Assembly (NCBI GenBank): GCA_022315425.1
Contig: JAIUPT010000042.1
Location: 868,001 to 932,000, forward strand
Direction: 5' to 3'
DNA: 64,000 nt
From: Pseudevernia furfuracea
Taxonomy: Eukaryota; Ascomycota; Lecanoromycetes; Lecanorales; Parmeliaceae
Under the pieces are notes generated by a model. It was not told the origin of the DNA. It worked only from the letters and a program-made list of their open reading frames with translations, and made no database searches. Made by a program: the position numbers and the translations under genes. This document shows, in pieces, positions 11,718 to 23,013 of this stretch; within the stretch, counting starts at the first letter, position 1; every line of letters begins with the position of its first letter.

Positions 11718-13554
11718 TCAGCCCGGCTGCCCTGCTTTTCTTGAGGTCCATAGTCTTCTCAACTCCTTTAAAGCGCTCATAAACAGTGGCACACCTACAG
11801 GCCCCAGTAATGGCAAGTAGACAGCGACCTTGTGCTCGTCTGGGAAGTAAACTTGGCCAACCATACTCTTTTCGAAGAAACCCTTCTCGGCTTGGATCTC
11901 AGCGATTCGAGCATTGTCCAGAGCGTCCCTGAATCTGCCTTCCTTCAAAGCATCGCACGTGGTCCGTAGATGCATCAGCGTAGTGTCAACTGCTGATGAT
12001 ACCGTCGTGGGAATGGCAATCGAAGGCAAGGCCACTGTAAGACGAGCTAAAGACCCCATAGTTGATGATGCTGACAGAAGAAGCGATGCGGCACGTATGC
12101 GAGTGAGAGTTTGTAGCTGTAGCGGTAGAGATGGTGGAGTTTGAGGTGCTCCCAAGAATGATAGTAGCTGATGGGAGAAGGTCAGAAGCGCTGGCTGGAT
12201 CGATTCTTTAGACAGAGCCGCTTCATTGGAGGTAGCGTTAGCATCTTGAGGGTTCAGGATCACCACACCACCCCATTGAGGGATCAGCCAGCTCGAAGCT
12301 TGGCTTCCCTTGACCACCAGTGGTGACGTCGAGCGATCAGGCACGTAGAGCACAAAGTTGAGCGTCGGTCCAGCACCTATACTTGGGCTCAAAGGCCATT
12401 CAGCCGCGTTGATGAAGCCACTCAGGTCTTCTTCTCGCAGGGTCCATATCTGTTGCTCTGTGTCGTATTCTGCTGAATGGACCGATGGAGAGAATGTCGC
12501 ATACAATTGCACCTGAGTATCAACGGTGAAATTGCTGACACCAGATATGGAATCGAGCAGCGGGGTGAAGTAGTCCGCAAGGGCCGACTCAATCTCCCAC
12601 GACGACGGTGCGGCAGAAGGCGTGAAGAGGGATACGGTTATGTGATATGTTGGAGCGTATTTGAGAGATCGAGTCATGCGGCTATCCAGTCTCGCCGCAA
12701 GTTCTGGATTGAGGGATCTAAAGGATCTTGATCTGAGCTCTCTCGATGCAGAAGAAGCCGATGAGGATACCTGAGGTGCCTGACCCATATTTTGAGGCGA
12801 CTGGAGGATATGGGCGATGATAGCTTGCTCCTCGGCGAACAATTCCTGCAGCTTGGTGGCGATGAAAGTAGCCAAGGTCGAAGAGCTCGAGGAGATAGAA
12901 GGCGCCTGATTAGATGCATAGAACACGTCAAGTCTAGTGGAATGAAATTGCAGCTCTGCTCGGGCTGCTTGAGCGCCGTTATTTGGCTGAAGTCTGACAG
13001 TCAAAGCTTCCTCACCCACCCCGTCCGTGCTCCCGTATTGTGTCAAAAATCCAGCGTCATATGCACCGTGTATTACCGCCATTGACGCGTTTTGAGGATC
13101 TGGAGAGAGGAAAGACTTTGCCAATCGTAAACGCAGATGGTGGGCGGAGAACTCATTGAGGTCGTCAAGTGCATGCTGGGTCATACGAACGAGGTGTGTT
13201 GCTTCAGGTTCTTGCAGAAATGGTGCTTCGATGATGATCTGAAGAGGAAATGTGGGTTTGCAGGCCTGCGATATGTTCAGCGACTGATGGGCAGCATGAA
13301 AATAGGACAAGTACCTTGCCATCGGCCCAGTCTAACATGCCTTGGAGCGGCAACCTCGCCCGATATATGGATGTAGTCCACAGCCATACTGGTAAACCAA
13401 GTAAGATAACCAGAGCCCAGAAGGATAGAATAACAAGACCCCGAGTCCTTATGCTCTTGGAGCTTTCTGGTGGAGGCTGTTTTGGAACAGTCACTGGGCT
13501 TGATGCCATCTTGAAATTCGCATCGTCGGGTCCAGTCCCGATATCCTGCGACAT
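11718..13554 (-). CDS. GPI17: GPI transamidase subunit PIG-S / GPI17
   Basis: Two exons, complement(11718-13265, 13315-13554), one 49-base intron, 595 residues. The N-terminus has a short cytosolic segment, a transmembrane helix (about 35-59, GLVILSFWALVILLGLPVWLW), then TSIYRARLPLQGMLDWADG, the conserved entry block of PIG-S. The large lumenal domain follows (LRLTQHALDDLN-type block seen as VRMTQHALDDLNEFSAHHLR; later LNFVLYVPDRS and SSWLIPQWGGVVILNP), then a C-terminal hydrophobic helix near VYLPLLGPVGVPLFMSALKE. Known role: part of the ER complex that attaches GPI anchors to proteins. A downstream ATG (13509) is an alternative start. Length and topology fit the family. Confidence 0.92.
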
Positions 13555-14260
13555 AGTGAGGCTATACTACCCAGGCAATTTTGTGGTGGAAAGAGCCAAT
13601 GGCTCGAGATGAGGGTGTTTATCGAAAAAGAACCTCAGCACTTACTCAGCCCTACGGAGTACTCTACAAGGGTTTACGGCCATTGGCAAAACTTTTGGCC
13701 GACTCGTGCCAATCAAGTCATCCGATCTCACCGTCTCGACTACCTGTTATCTTTACCTCCACTCGAATAAGGTATTTCACCCAAATGGTGGCATTGGTCT
13801 CTGCATGATGAGCATCTGTGTATCTGTTTATGCCATTTGGATGGGTCAATACCTTCAGTCTGTCTACGATAACAGTTACCATGACTGTTCGTGAAATCAC
13901 AAACTTTCTCTGTTTAGAATTTAATTCCTTTAGAAAGTTGTGTACCTAAGCTTAGGTCATCGAGCTTCCTCTTTGGGAACATCTTGGGAGTCCATAGCCT
14001 TATCTTACCACTAGCAACTGGGCAAGCTGACACTGAAGTCATCTCTTCTTCAGCGGTAACGCTGTGATGACGTTCCCACGGGCTTCTGAACTTCCCAACA
14101 TGGACAAGGTGGAGAAGCTCCTAGGAAAATACCAGCATTGCCGGATCTTCGTTATCCAGACGGACAATTATATACAAAAGCCGGTGCCGATCTTTTTCTG
14201 TCCTCGCATTTCTGTCTCCTTAGCCCTATAGAATCGTGCTCTGTTTGAAGAAATAGCAAC
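13555..14260. promoter_or_regulatory. Divergent intergenic region between GPI17 and the amidase
   Basis: About 700 bases carrying both promoters. A perfect 14-base palindrome, ACCTAAGCTTAGGT, lies at 13944-13957. A TATA-like tract (attatatacaa) lies near 14166, about 90 bases before the amidase start. No coding sequence is supported. Confidence 0.4.
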
Positions 14261-16234
14261 ATGTCTCTACGCTTGTCTCTCACCTCTTTGCTCTGCTATT
14301 TGTTTTTGACTCTAGTGTACGGACAGACATGTCCCAATTCGACTTGTGAGGCGTCTCGTCTCCCCTTAATTGGACACGGTCCACGCTAAAATTTCCTTCT
14401 CCTTCAGCGTTAGGAGGATTCCCAGCATTGATAGAGGTCACCCTAGAAGAGCTTGAGACCGGACTTGAAGCTGGCGAGTTCACGAGCGTTGACCTCGTCA
14501 ATGTATGCACATGGTTTTGCCATACAACAGTATGTGACAATTGACAGCGTGTAGGCATACATTGCAAGGATCAACGAGGTTAACGGAACCCTCAATTGCG
14601 TTACCGAGATCAACCCGGACGCTGTCAGCATTGCTGCAGAATTGGATGCAGAGCGAGCAAATGGCACTACCAGAGGACCCTTGCACGGGGTACCGATCAT
14701 TATCAAAAACAACATTGCAACAGATGATAAGATGAACAACACCGCGGGCTCCTTTGCTCTATATGGAGCGAAAGTGCCAAGAGATTCGACATTAGCTTCC
14801 AAATTGAGAGCTGCAGGCGTCGTCATCCTAGGAAAAGCGAATCTCAGTCAATGGGCAAACTTCAGATCTGACAACAGCACAAACGGGTGGAGTGCTTATG
14901 GCGGTCAGTGTTACGGCGTCTATTACCCAGGCCAAGATCCCAGTGGAAGTTCCAGCGGCAGCGCCGTTTCTTCAGCAATCGGTCTTGCATTCGCAACTCT
15001 CGGATCAGAAACAGACGGCAGCATTTTGAGTCCCAGCGAGGTGAACAATCTCGTAGGTATCAAACCCACCGTAGGACTTACCTCCCGATCCCTGGTCATC
15101 CCCATCAGCCAACGCCAAGACACTGTAGGTCCAATAGCACGGACGGTAAAAGATGCAGCTTACGTCCTCCAAGCCATCGCGGGTAAGGATCCGCACGACA
15201 ACTACACGTTTGATCAACCATGGGACACACCTCCTGATTACGTCGCCGCCTGCAACTTCTCCAGCTTGCGAGGGAAGCGTATCGGTATTCCACGCAATGT
15301 GATTGACCCAACCGAAGAGCCAGATGACACGGTCATTGTCGCCTTTAACGCTGCTGTCGAGACTATCAAAAAAGCAGGGGCAACAATCGTCGACAATACC
15401 AATATTACAGCGTATGCACTCGCCCAGTACAACAACGGCTCAAACGAAAACATCGTCCTCGACGCCGACTTCGTCTCTGATCTTCCTGGCGAGTATCTCT
15501 CAATGCTAAGCTACAATCCGCAAAACGTACACGACCTCGCCGACGTAGAAAACTTCACCCACAACTTCGCCCAAGAAGACTACCCTGACCGCGACACCGC
15601 AGTTTGGGACCAGTCATTAGCACTTGGTTTCAACAACACCAGTCCCCTGTTTTGGGCCGCTTATCAGAATAATTTAGAAGTAGCTGGTCCCCAAGGTATT
15701 CTCGGCTTGCTGGCGAATTACAGCCTTGACGCATTGATTTTGCCAACGGATTTCTCACCGGGGCTGCCGGCTATGATTGGGACGCCGGTCGTGACGGTGC
15801 CATTGGGGTTTTATCCTGCCAACGAGACCGTGGTGAGGAATATGAGGGGCACCTTGGTTGAGACGGGGCCGAACATTCCGTGAGTACCGTTCAGGAAGAA
15901 GATACGGCATCAGGTCTCGGTGAATTGACGTGAGCAAAATAGATTTGGACTCAGCTTCATCGGCGCTGCCTGGAGCGAAGCCAGTCTCATCGGGTATGCG
16001 TATGCGTACGAACAAAGAACGCGGACGCGCAACAAAGTTCAGCCGTACATTGTGCCATCGACGGAGCTGGTCGATGTTGTGGGCAAAGGCAATGGGAACC
16101 TCTCCATGCCCATGGGCAAAAGGAGCCTCAAGAGCTTAAGGAACTATGAGAGTGTGAGGAGCTATGAGATGAAGAGGAGCATAGACAGTAAGAGGGATTT
16201 CCCGAGAAAGATGTCGTCGAGGCATGAGAGGTAG
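14261..16234 (+). CDS. Secreted amidase-signature hydrolase
   Basis: Four exons: 14261-14345, 14408-14502, 14555-15879, 15943-16234, with introns of 62, 52 and 63 bases, giving 598 residues. Residues 1-22 are a signal peptide (LSLTSLLCYLFLTLVYG). The amidase-signature catalytic triad is visible: the lysine in PIIIKNNIAT, the cis-serine in the Gly/Ser-rich motif DPSGSSSGSAVSS, and the nucleophilic serine in LGSETDGSI. Several N-x-S/T sites fit secretion. The last exon holds the expected end of the domain (FGLSFIGAAWSEASLIGYAYAYEQ ... VQPYIVPSTELVDVVG), followed by an unusual 45-residue basic, serine-rich tail ending SSRHER. Amidase-signature enzymes hydrolyse amide C-N bonds; the substrate here is unknown. 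Confidence 0.9.
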
Positions 16235-16436
16235 AAAGGTAGATCAAATATGTGAGTAGTTTGGCGTCATACCTCCCGGACCAAGATCTCTAGAATTACA
16301 CATGGACAGAGTCAAGTGTCTAGCCAAATCCCGAAGACATCTAGTAGTGTGTCAATGAAACGCCGGTCAATATTGGTATCTTGTAAAAGCCAACGCCCTC
16401 GGAAGAGACTTTCTTCCCAACGCCAGCCCAATTCCT

Positions 16437-18399
16437 TTACAGCCTGACCCTCCCCTGATTCAACTCCTCCCATTCTCTCTGCCCAAAGCGCTCATATCTC
16501 CCACTCCTCAACCAATATACCCTATCAACCCCAGTCTTCTCCGGCGATATTCCCTCGCCTCTAAGCACAGTCTTCAACTGCTTGTTGTTCCCTGTCGTTT
16601 GATGCCCGTGGACTATCCTCAGAAAAGGCGGCACCGCATATTTGGGCAAGCTGCTCTGCGCATGCTTAGCCACACTGTCCAACAACCCCTCACTCACATC
16701 ATCGGTATCAAATAGAACCGCAGCACAGCCCGCTCTCCCGTCATGGCTGGGTATCTCGACACCGTAAACATTGGCCTCGTGGATATGCGGGTGCGTACCG
16801 AGTACGGAGCTGACTTCGGCCGTGGAGACATTCTCGGATTTCCAGCGGAACGTGTCGCCGATACGGTCGCAGAACCACCATCTTCCTTCGCTATCCCACC
16901 GTACAACGTCTCCAGAGCGACAGTATGCATCTCCTTTCACAAGAACGTCACGGAAGATCTTACTCTCTGTTGCGGACGGGTTGTTGAAGTACCCTTGGAA
17001 CTTGGAGTGAATATCTGCGGGGTCGACTTTGAACATCAATTCACCCGGTTCAGCCGTGTTGACTTTTCGGCAGAAGTTGTAGTTTAGGGGATCGCGGAGA
17101 GGAAGCTCAGTCGTCCAGTCTACCTCCACGATGATAAGTTGTTGTTTCACTACCGCCGACGAAAGAAAGCCATTCCGGCCAATGGCCCCACTAGAGAACT
17201 TGTTGGAGCTGAGATTCCACGTCGCGCTTACACCCTCCGTGGCTCCGTAGAACTCACCAATGGTGTCGATACCGAAGCGCTCCTTGAATTTTTCCCATAC
17301 GTCCGGCCTGAGACCGTTTCCGAAGGCTTTAGTGACGTTGTTTACACGGTCGAGGTTCTCGCCTGTGATGGGATCATATTGCGGTTGGGCCGCGAGGAGA
17401 TAGCGGCATGTCTCGCCTACATATTGAATAGCAGTAGCATCATGCTGGCGAACTTCATTCCAGAAGGTGCCGGTAGAGAAGCGATGGCCGAGGACCAGTG
17501 TGCTGCCATTGACCATTGAGGTGCAGAATCCAAGGAGAGCGGCTGAGGAATGGTATAGGGGGCTGCAGGTATAGTATCGATCGCTCTTCCTTAGGCCGAA
17601 CCAAGACGGCATGAAGCCTGTCAAAACTCTGATCTTTTGCCAGGTAATGGTCGCCGGTTTTGGTAGACCTGTGGTGCCGCTGGTGAAGATGAGCAGTGCC
17701 ATGTCCAGACGCACGGCGCTTCTCGATGAGTTTGGCTCTCGAATCGCCCGTGTACCCATAATCTGCTCTTCCAATGTCGCATCAAAGAAGACTGTCTGTA
17801 CAGGCGCTTTTCCATCCCGCGCCATAGCTGATTCAAGCGTGTCCGTGACGTCTTTCGTAAACCGTGGTTTGATCTTCTGATCCACAAACAGTATCCGTGC
17901 TGTGGATGTTTTGACAGAATGTAGCAAAGGATCTCCAGTCAAATTGTAGTTGATGAACGCAGGTGTAGCCCCTAGACTCCAAATGCCCAGCCATAGAAAG
18001 ATGAATACGGGCGAGTTCATGAAGTCCATTGCAACCACCTCCCTTGGCACTATCCCATGTTTCGTCTTAAGCCATGTTCCATATTTGAGCACGATATCAT
18101 AAGCTTCTTTATACGTCCACGTCTTCCCCTGATACATAAGGCACGCATGATCCGCGGTGCTCCTGGTCATTGCATGTTGCTCAAGACTGTAGAAAGGGCT
18201 GACACGATCACGTCGTTCCTCTAGGGCGAGCTGAACGTGCGCATTCGCGAGAGCTCTGATTAAGCTGAAGTCGTAGGACAATTGGGTCTTCGCGTTCAGC
18301 CAAGCTGCGCCCGCCAGCACAGCTGGCCCGACGATAGCGAGAGGTACTGGTCCGATTAGCGCGTTCCGTGGGCCTAAATAAATACAACCTACTCGCCAT
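16437..18399 (-). CDS. FAT1: FAT1-type very-long-chain acyl-CoA synthetase / fatty acid transport protein
   Basis: Modelled as complement(16437-18346, 18393-18399): a 7-base first coding exon (ATGGCGA), a 46-base intron with branch motif GCTAATC, then one long exon; 638 residues. Without this splice the long frame has no ATG at a suitable place. With it the N-terminus reads MAIPLAIVGPAVLAGAAWLNAK, the hydrophobic start usual in this family. AMP-binding signature LLIFTSGTTGLPKP, the YGATEG block (EFYGATEGVSATWN) and the FATP/VLACS block DRIGDTFRWKSENVSTAEV are all present. Known role: activation and import of very-long-chain fatty acids at ER, peroxisome or lipid droplets. The domain call is sure; the start exon is inferred. 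Confidence 0.88.
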
Positions 18400-19741
18400 T
18401 GTGCCTGTCGACACCGTGTATTGCTGGGCGTTACATGGGTGAGCTCAGCTCATCGACGAACGAGATAAACGCTCGGGGGTGGTGGGGGCGAAGATGAGCT
18501 CCCACGCCTCCCACGCCAAGTTTTTTTTTAGGCGAGTTTTAGGGTCCAGATTCCGCGCGGACTGTTCCCTAGGTGCCGTGGGTGCCTATCTATTACCACC
18601 TACCTTATACGATACCTTAGGAGATCTACTTATTATTATAGAGAGCGGCGTCTTGCTAATTGTCCTCTTTCACTGGTGACTGGCCGTTATCCCTGCTGCC
18701 GCGCTGCTTGCCGAACGCAATACCTTACTATCCATTTGCGGACCTAACTCCGAGCATGCAGAACAGTAGGTCTAGCCGATCAAGTACCTTATGCGACATG
18801 GATGCTTTTCAATTGTAGTGTCGACCACTCAAACGATGCAGTCGGCGCTGTCTCTTTGTAGAACGGTATCCAGCTTCTCCACCCCCTGCGTCTCCCTTAC
18901 TTCCAATACATTTGGACTCCCGCTACCTCGGCTTTTGCAAGAAACTTGATCGCTTGACTAGTTATCAAATTTGTTGTTTCCATGCGGCAAATTTCAGTTG
19001 TCGGAGATCAATCGAGTCCAATACGGCCAATGCTTGAAATTGGTTTGCTAGGTACTGACTACTGAGAATGGCCGGGAGACCTCCTTATCACGCCCAACTT
19101 TCTGCAATAGCCACTCGTCTCCATTTACCGACTTGTCGGTAAATATCGGTAAATAGGTATATATTCACCACTTTGTGATAATTTGACGCTTTGGTGAGAT
19201 TAATGTCACACGAGCACAACTCGCAGATCTCTTGGCGCCACTCAAACCCCGCAAACCCCTAGAAGTCAAAGTGTGGGGAAAGCTCGAGTCCACGCGCTTG
19301 CGATTCATCCTACCGTATTACTGCCTCTTCAATTGTGACGCAGGAGTAGACATTTCACCTATTCCTGAACGAGCCCAAAGCCGGCCCCAAGCGTAGGCCA
19401 CTCTGCTCCTATTCGCCTGCTCTTTCTCTCCTCCCGTTGCTGGAGACCTCGCCTATCACGTCACCCCGGATCTATTGCTGCTTCAATGTTTATGCCTTTT
19501 ATGAGGCTTTTGATATTTCCGCCCTTTGGTCGAATAGTTTGAGTTGATCTCGCCATGGCAAAAGCGGGGCCATGCACGGGCTGCCAGAAGCTCGCCCCTA
19601 TTCTCTCAAATCATAAGGGGAGCCATGCATCCACCATGGCCTGCGGTCAAGGTCTCCAAACCTCAGACCTCCCTTCATCAACATCTTCTCTGCTTCTCTG
19701 AAATCCAGTCTCTATAAGCGCCGCAGGCAAGCTCTTCCAAC
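18400..19741. promoter_or_regulatory. Divergent intergenic region between FAT1 and cutinase
   Basis: About 1.3 kb. It holds a T9 run near 18522, a hairpin-capable perfect inverted repeat at 19123-19144 (ATTTACCGA - CTTG - TCGGTAAAT) followed at once by another TCGGTAAAT copy, and a TATA-like TATAAG at 19713, about 28 bases before the cutinase ATG. No gene seen. Confidence 0.4.
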
Positions 19742-20488
19742 ATGAAGGCCTTCTTCTTCTATCTAACCATACTGGCATCAACCATCCGCGCCATCCCGGT
19801 CAACGTGGCCCATGCCCGAGACTTCGAGAAGACAGGCACCGCCAGCGCAACCGTCAGTAAACGTCAAGACGACTGGAACGTCGAGCGCAACGAGCTCACG
19901 AATGTCGCCGGCGTTGGATGTAAACCTATCACGGTCATCTACGCGAGAGGTACGATCGAGCTTGGCAACGTCGGCGACTTGGTTGGCCCGCCCTTCTTCA
20001 ACGATCTCTACGACTTGATCGGGGCAGATAATATCGCCGTGCAAGGAGTAGATTATTCTGCTACCATTGCGGGCTATCTGATTGGCGGTGATCCCGGAGG
20101 AGCGCAAACAACTGCAGATCTGCTGAACCAAGCAGCAAGAAACTGTCCGGATACGCAAATCGTATTGAGCGGGTATAGCCAAGGGGCTATGGAGGTTCAT
20201 CTGGGAGAAGCGATGGTGGGCGCGGGAGTAGCGGCACAAATTGCGGCTGTGGTAAGTCGAAATGTGGCTAATGTCTATGGATGCGATATTGATCTGCGGC
20301 AATAGGTGGTATTTGGAGACCCATTCAAAGGACGTCCCTTTCCGAATGTGGATTCAAGCAAGGTCATGACTTACTGCTTCAACGATGATTTCATCTGCGA
20401 CGATCTTCCTGTTGTCGACACTTATCACCTTGAGTACGTTGTCGACACTCCTGCAGCGGCGAGGTTCGTGCAGGGTCTTGTCAGCTGA
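19742..20488 (+). CDS. Cutinase
   Basis: Two exons, 19742-20251 and 20306-20488, with a 54-base GTAAGT...AATAG intron; 230 residues. Signal peptide 1-17 or so (MKAFFFYLTILASTIRA) and a KR site (VSKRQDD) that may mark propeptide cleavage. The alpha/beta-hydrolase features are present: the VIYARGT block, the nucleophile elbow GYSQG, then after the intron FGDPFKG, the CFNDDFIC segment holding the catalytic aspartate between the disulfide cysteines, and the histidine in DTYHLEY. This is a complete serine esterase of the cutinase family, secreted to hydrolyse cutin or related polyesters, typical of plant-associated or saprotrophic fungi. The length fits. Confidence 0.95.
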
Positions 20489-20647
20489 TGAAGCCGAAGC
20501 AAGATATCCACTCTTCCTGTACATACTTGCCTCGGCGTATTCTCTTTCGATCTTTGGGTTCGGAGACGGAAGCGCTCCTTGCTGTGCGAAGCATGGGAAA
20601 ATGATTGTACATAGTAACTTTTCTTTTCCAATGCAGTCTGACTATCC

Positions 20648-21883
20648 TTAATTTTGGGTCGGACCATAAGGCTTCTTGAAATGGCCTTGCATCCAACATC
20701 GATACATCTTCAGCTGCTTCTGGCGATTGACAAGCATCCTTCTGTCCACACCCAAACTCACAATCTCAAATGCGTTCTCTGGGATTGATGAAAGGGAATT
20801 TTCGGTATCAAGCACTCCGCTGTCCGGAACCGCTTCATCACTAGTACAGACCTCGTCTGTATCTTTTGGCTGCTCGTCTCTTGCCGTATCACTGCTGGTT
20901 TCTCCATCTCGGCCATTCGCTCCCAGTTTTCGGTTTGCAGTTCCCGTACCTCCCCATATCCTCTTCAACTCATCTTCTTCAAAGAAATACACCCTCGTCC
21001 CGTCGCCCCTGATGTAGAAATTATCCTCCAACAACCTCCCCTTCTTAAATCTCACCTGCGTGAGATCTCCCTTCCCGTAGTCTCTAAAGCAAATTTCTCC
21101 ACCGGGCTTCAGTGCCCTCCATAGATTCCTCACGGCTGCATCCCACTGTTTGGGACTCAGCGCACTGAAAATGAACACCAGCAATACCACATCCACGCTG
21201 CCTTCCCGGACACCAGGTGGTAAACCCGCACTCGAAATGTCCCACACAGAAGCTTGCATATGCTCAGCATCATAAGCTTCGTTGGCCCTAATCAGCTCAA
21301 CGGCCTTTTTGGAGAAATCGCAGGCATGAATCATAAGTCCCGCATTCCCGTTCGCTTTGAGAAGAGGAAACGCCGTATTCCCCGCCCCAGCTCCCACCTC
21401 GAGGATGGTGCTTGGTCCCGCACCTTTCGCAGTCAGCTTCGAGAGGATGGGAAACTCCTGACGGAGCCATTTCCGATCCTTGAAGAAATTCGAAGTGTTG
21501 TTCGAGTAGAATTGGTTCCACCATTTCTCCGGGTCGTTGTTGAAGCGGGCCTTGTCGAAGTCTGAGACCGGAGAGGCGCGTTGAGAAGTGTACTGGGCTT
21601 CGCAGTAGGCATGGTAGGCAGAGTCAGGCACTACGTGGTCCCAGGCGTTGAATTCGAAGACGTCGTCTGTAGGCTCGAGGTAGCGGGAGCCGAACTTGAA
21701 AGGGTCACTGCGTTTGAGATCGTCGGTTGGGTTGTGAGAGCGGTGCGGAGGAAGCTCGGTAAGAGGTGGTAAGGGTATGCTTTGATGTGATAATTCCGTG
21801 GGAGAGCTTATTGAAAGAGAGGAGATATCCGGAGGGGGATCCTGACTGGAGGCCGCCATTGTCTGATTCTGCGTCCCAGGCAT
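20648..21883 (-). CDS. TRM140: tRNA (cytosine-32-N3) methyltransferase, Trm140/METTL2 type
   Basis: Single exon, 411 residues, ATG start. After a disordered N-terminus comes the family entry block (KFGSRYLEPTDDVFEFNAWDH ... WWNQFYSNNTSNFFKDRKWL) and the SAM-binding Rossmann core: motif I ILEVGAGAGNTAFPLL, acidic motif HACDFSKKAVELI, then GSVDVVLLVFIFSALSPKQW and LKPGGEICFRDYGKGDLTQVRF. The C-terminus contains the RVYFFEEDEL block and the family ending VDRRMLVNRQKQLKMYRCWMQ, split by an acidic insertion of about 60 residues. Known role: m3C formation at position 32 of tRNA-Thr and/or tRNA-Ser anticodon loops. The yeast actin-binding N-terminal domain of Abp140 is absent, as is usual in filamentous fungi. 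Confidence 0.92.
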   Translation of the reverse strand: MPGTQNQTMAASSQDPPPDISSLSISSPTELSHQSIPLPPLTELPPHRSHNPTDDLKRSDPFKFGSRYLEPTDDVFEFNAWDHVVPDSAYHAYCEAQYTSQRASPVSDFDKARFNNDPEKWWNQFYSNNTSNFFKDRKWLRQEFPILSKLTAKGAGPSTILEVGAGAGNTAFPLLKANGNAGLMIHACDFSKKAVELIRANEAYDAEHMQASVWDISSAGLPPGVREGSVDVVLLVFIFSALSPKQWDAAVRNLWRALKPGGEICFRDYGKGDLTQVRFKKGRLLEDNFYIRGDGTRVYFFEEDELKRIWGGTGTANRKLGANGRDGETSSDTARDEQPKDTDEVCTSDEAVPDSGVLDTENSLSSIPENAFEIVSLGVDRRMLVNRQKQLKMYRCWMQGHFKKPYGPTQN

Positions 21884-23013
21884 TATTGCTTCACGGCGCT
21901 TGTGGATAAGTAATCCCGTTATTTTTCCTTTACCGGGCTATCATATACGACTGGAATGACATGAAGTACATTCAATCAAGCGTCACAAAGTTTACATTGA
22001 GTGTGGAAGCCTGGACATTTCTTCGGAAGCTGGTTCAAAGGACACTGGAGCTGAGTCTACTTGATAGTCCTCCTTCTCGCCTGGTTTTACTGTAGAAATT
22101 CTTTGGATGGAGTTGAGAGTGAGTGCGAGAGCGAATATAGAGATTTTGATTTGCAGGCAGCCCTACGAGGCTTGACGGAGGCTTGCCGTTTTAGCGAGCA
22201 AGCCGAATTTAGCGTATTCAAAATCTATTTCGTTTCTTGGCATTATTGGAGGTCCGACGCAACGTCGCACATATTTTTGTACTGTACCTAGCATGAGCAT
22301 CTACTTCATAATTGTCAGATATCTACATTAAATATCGCAAATAGTCAAATTTGAAGCTATACACATCTCAGCTCTGTCAGCCATGCCTTTTTTACACACG
22401 TCAATGATTCATTAATCATCTCGCCGCCTCTCTCTCGATCTCGTACTCATAACGTAAATAACCGCTTTATCTCTACTAATCTAATCGCTACGAAGAAGAT
22501 TGAAAGATAGACGCTGAAATAGAAGCAGCGTAAGAAGAAAGTAACTCAAACTTAGATTCAGAAGTAACGCGAAAAAAACGATACTTATGCTACAGTACGA
22601 AAATATATGCGACGTTGCGTCGGACCTCCAATGCCAAGAAACGAAATGGATTTTGAATACACTAAATCTACAAAAAAAGAGGCGGCCGATCCGCATCCAC
22701 AGCCGCTATGTATGATCCTCGTTTGCTGACCCCTCCATTCAGCCTTGCCACATCCCGGCACCGCCGGTGTTAGGTGTCAAGTGATGCTGACCGCAGCTTG
22801 AAGGAAAGAGAGAGGCTACTGTAGAATGTGATGTCAGGTGACAGAGTAAAGTGATCAACCAACATCCTGCCACATCAAATTCAAGGGTCTCAATTGCGGA
22901 ATGCGGGTGAACGATAAACCCCTTCAGTAAAGTCTTAACCTTCGGGTATTGATGCTAATGAGAAGCCGTGACATTATTGAACCTTCTATCTCGCCCTCTA
23001 TCTCTTTGACGGG
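21884..23013. other. Intergenic region with a small inverted-repeat element
   Basis: About 1.1 kb between the divergent TRM140 and P450 genes. Positions 22208-22667 form a MITE-like element (own entry). To its right are the motif CGGCCGATCCG (22683-22693) and the P450 promoter. No coding sequence is supported. Confidence 0.5.
22208..22667. mobile_element. MITE-like element with ~80-base terminal inverted repeats
   Basis: The left arm at 22208-22288 and the reverse complement of 22589-22667 are near-identical over about 80 bases. They share the blocks GTATTCAAAAT, ATTTCGTTTCTTGGCATT, GGAGGTCCGACGCAACGTCG and TACTGTA, and differ by a few C/T changes and a 2-base indel. The roughly 300-base AT-rich interior has no transposase frame. 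This is the structure of a non-autonomous DNA transposon with long TIRs. I could not fix the outermost ends or a target-site duplication. Confidence 0.75.
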
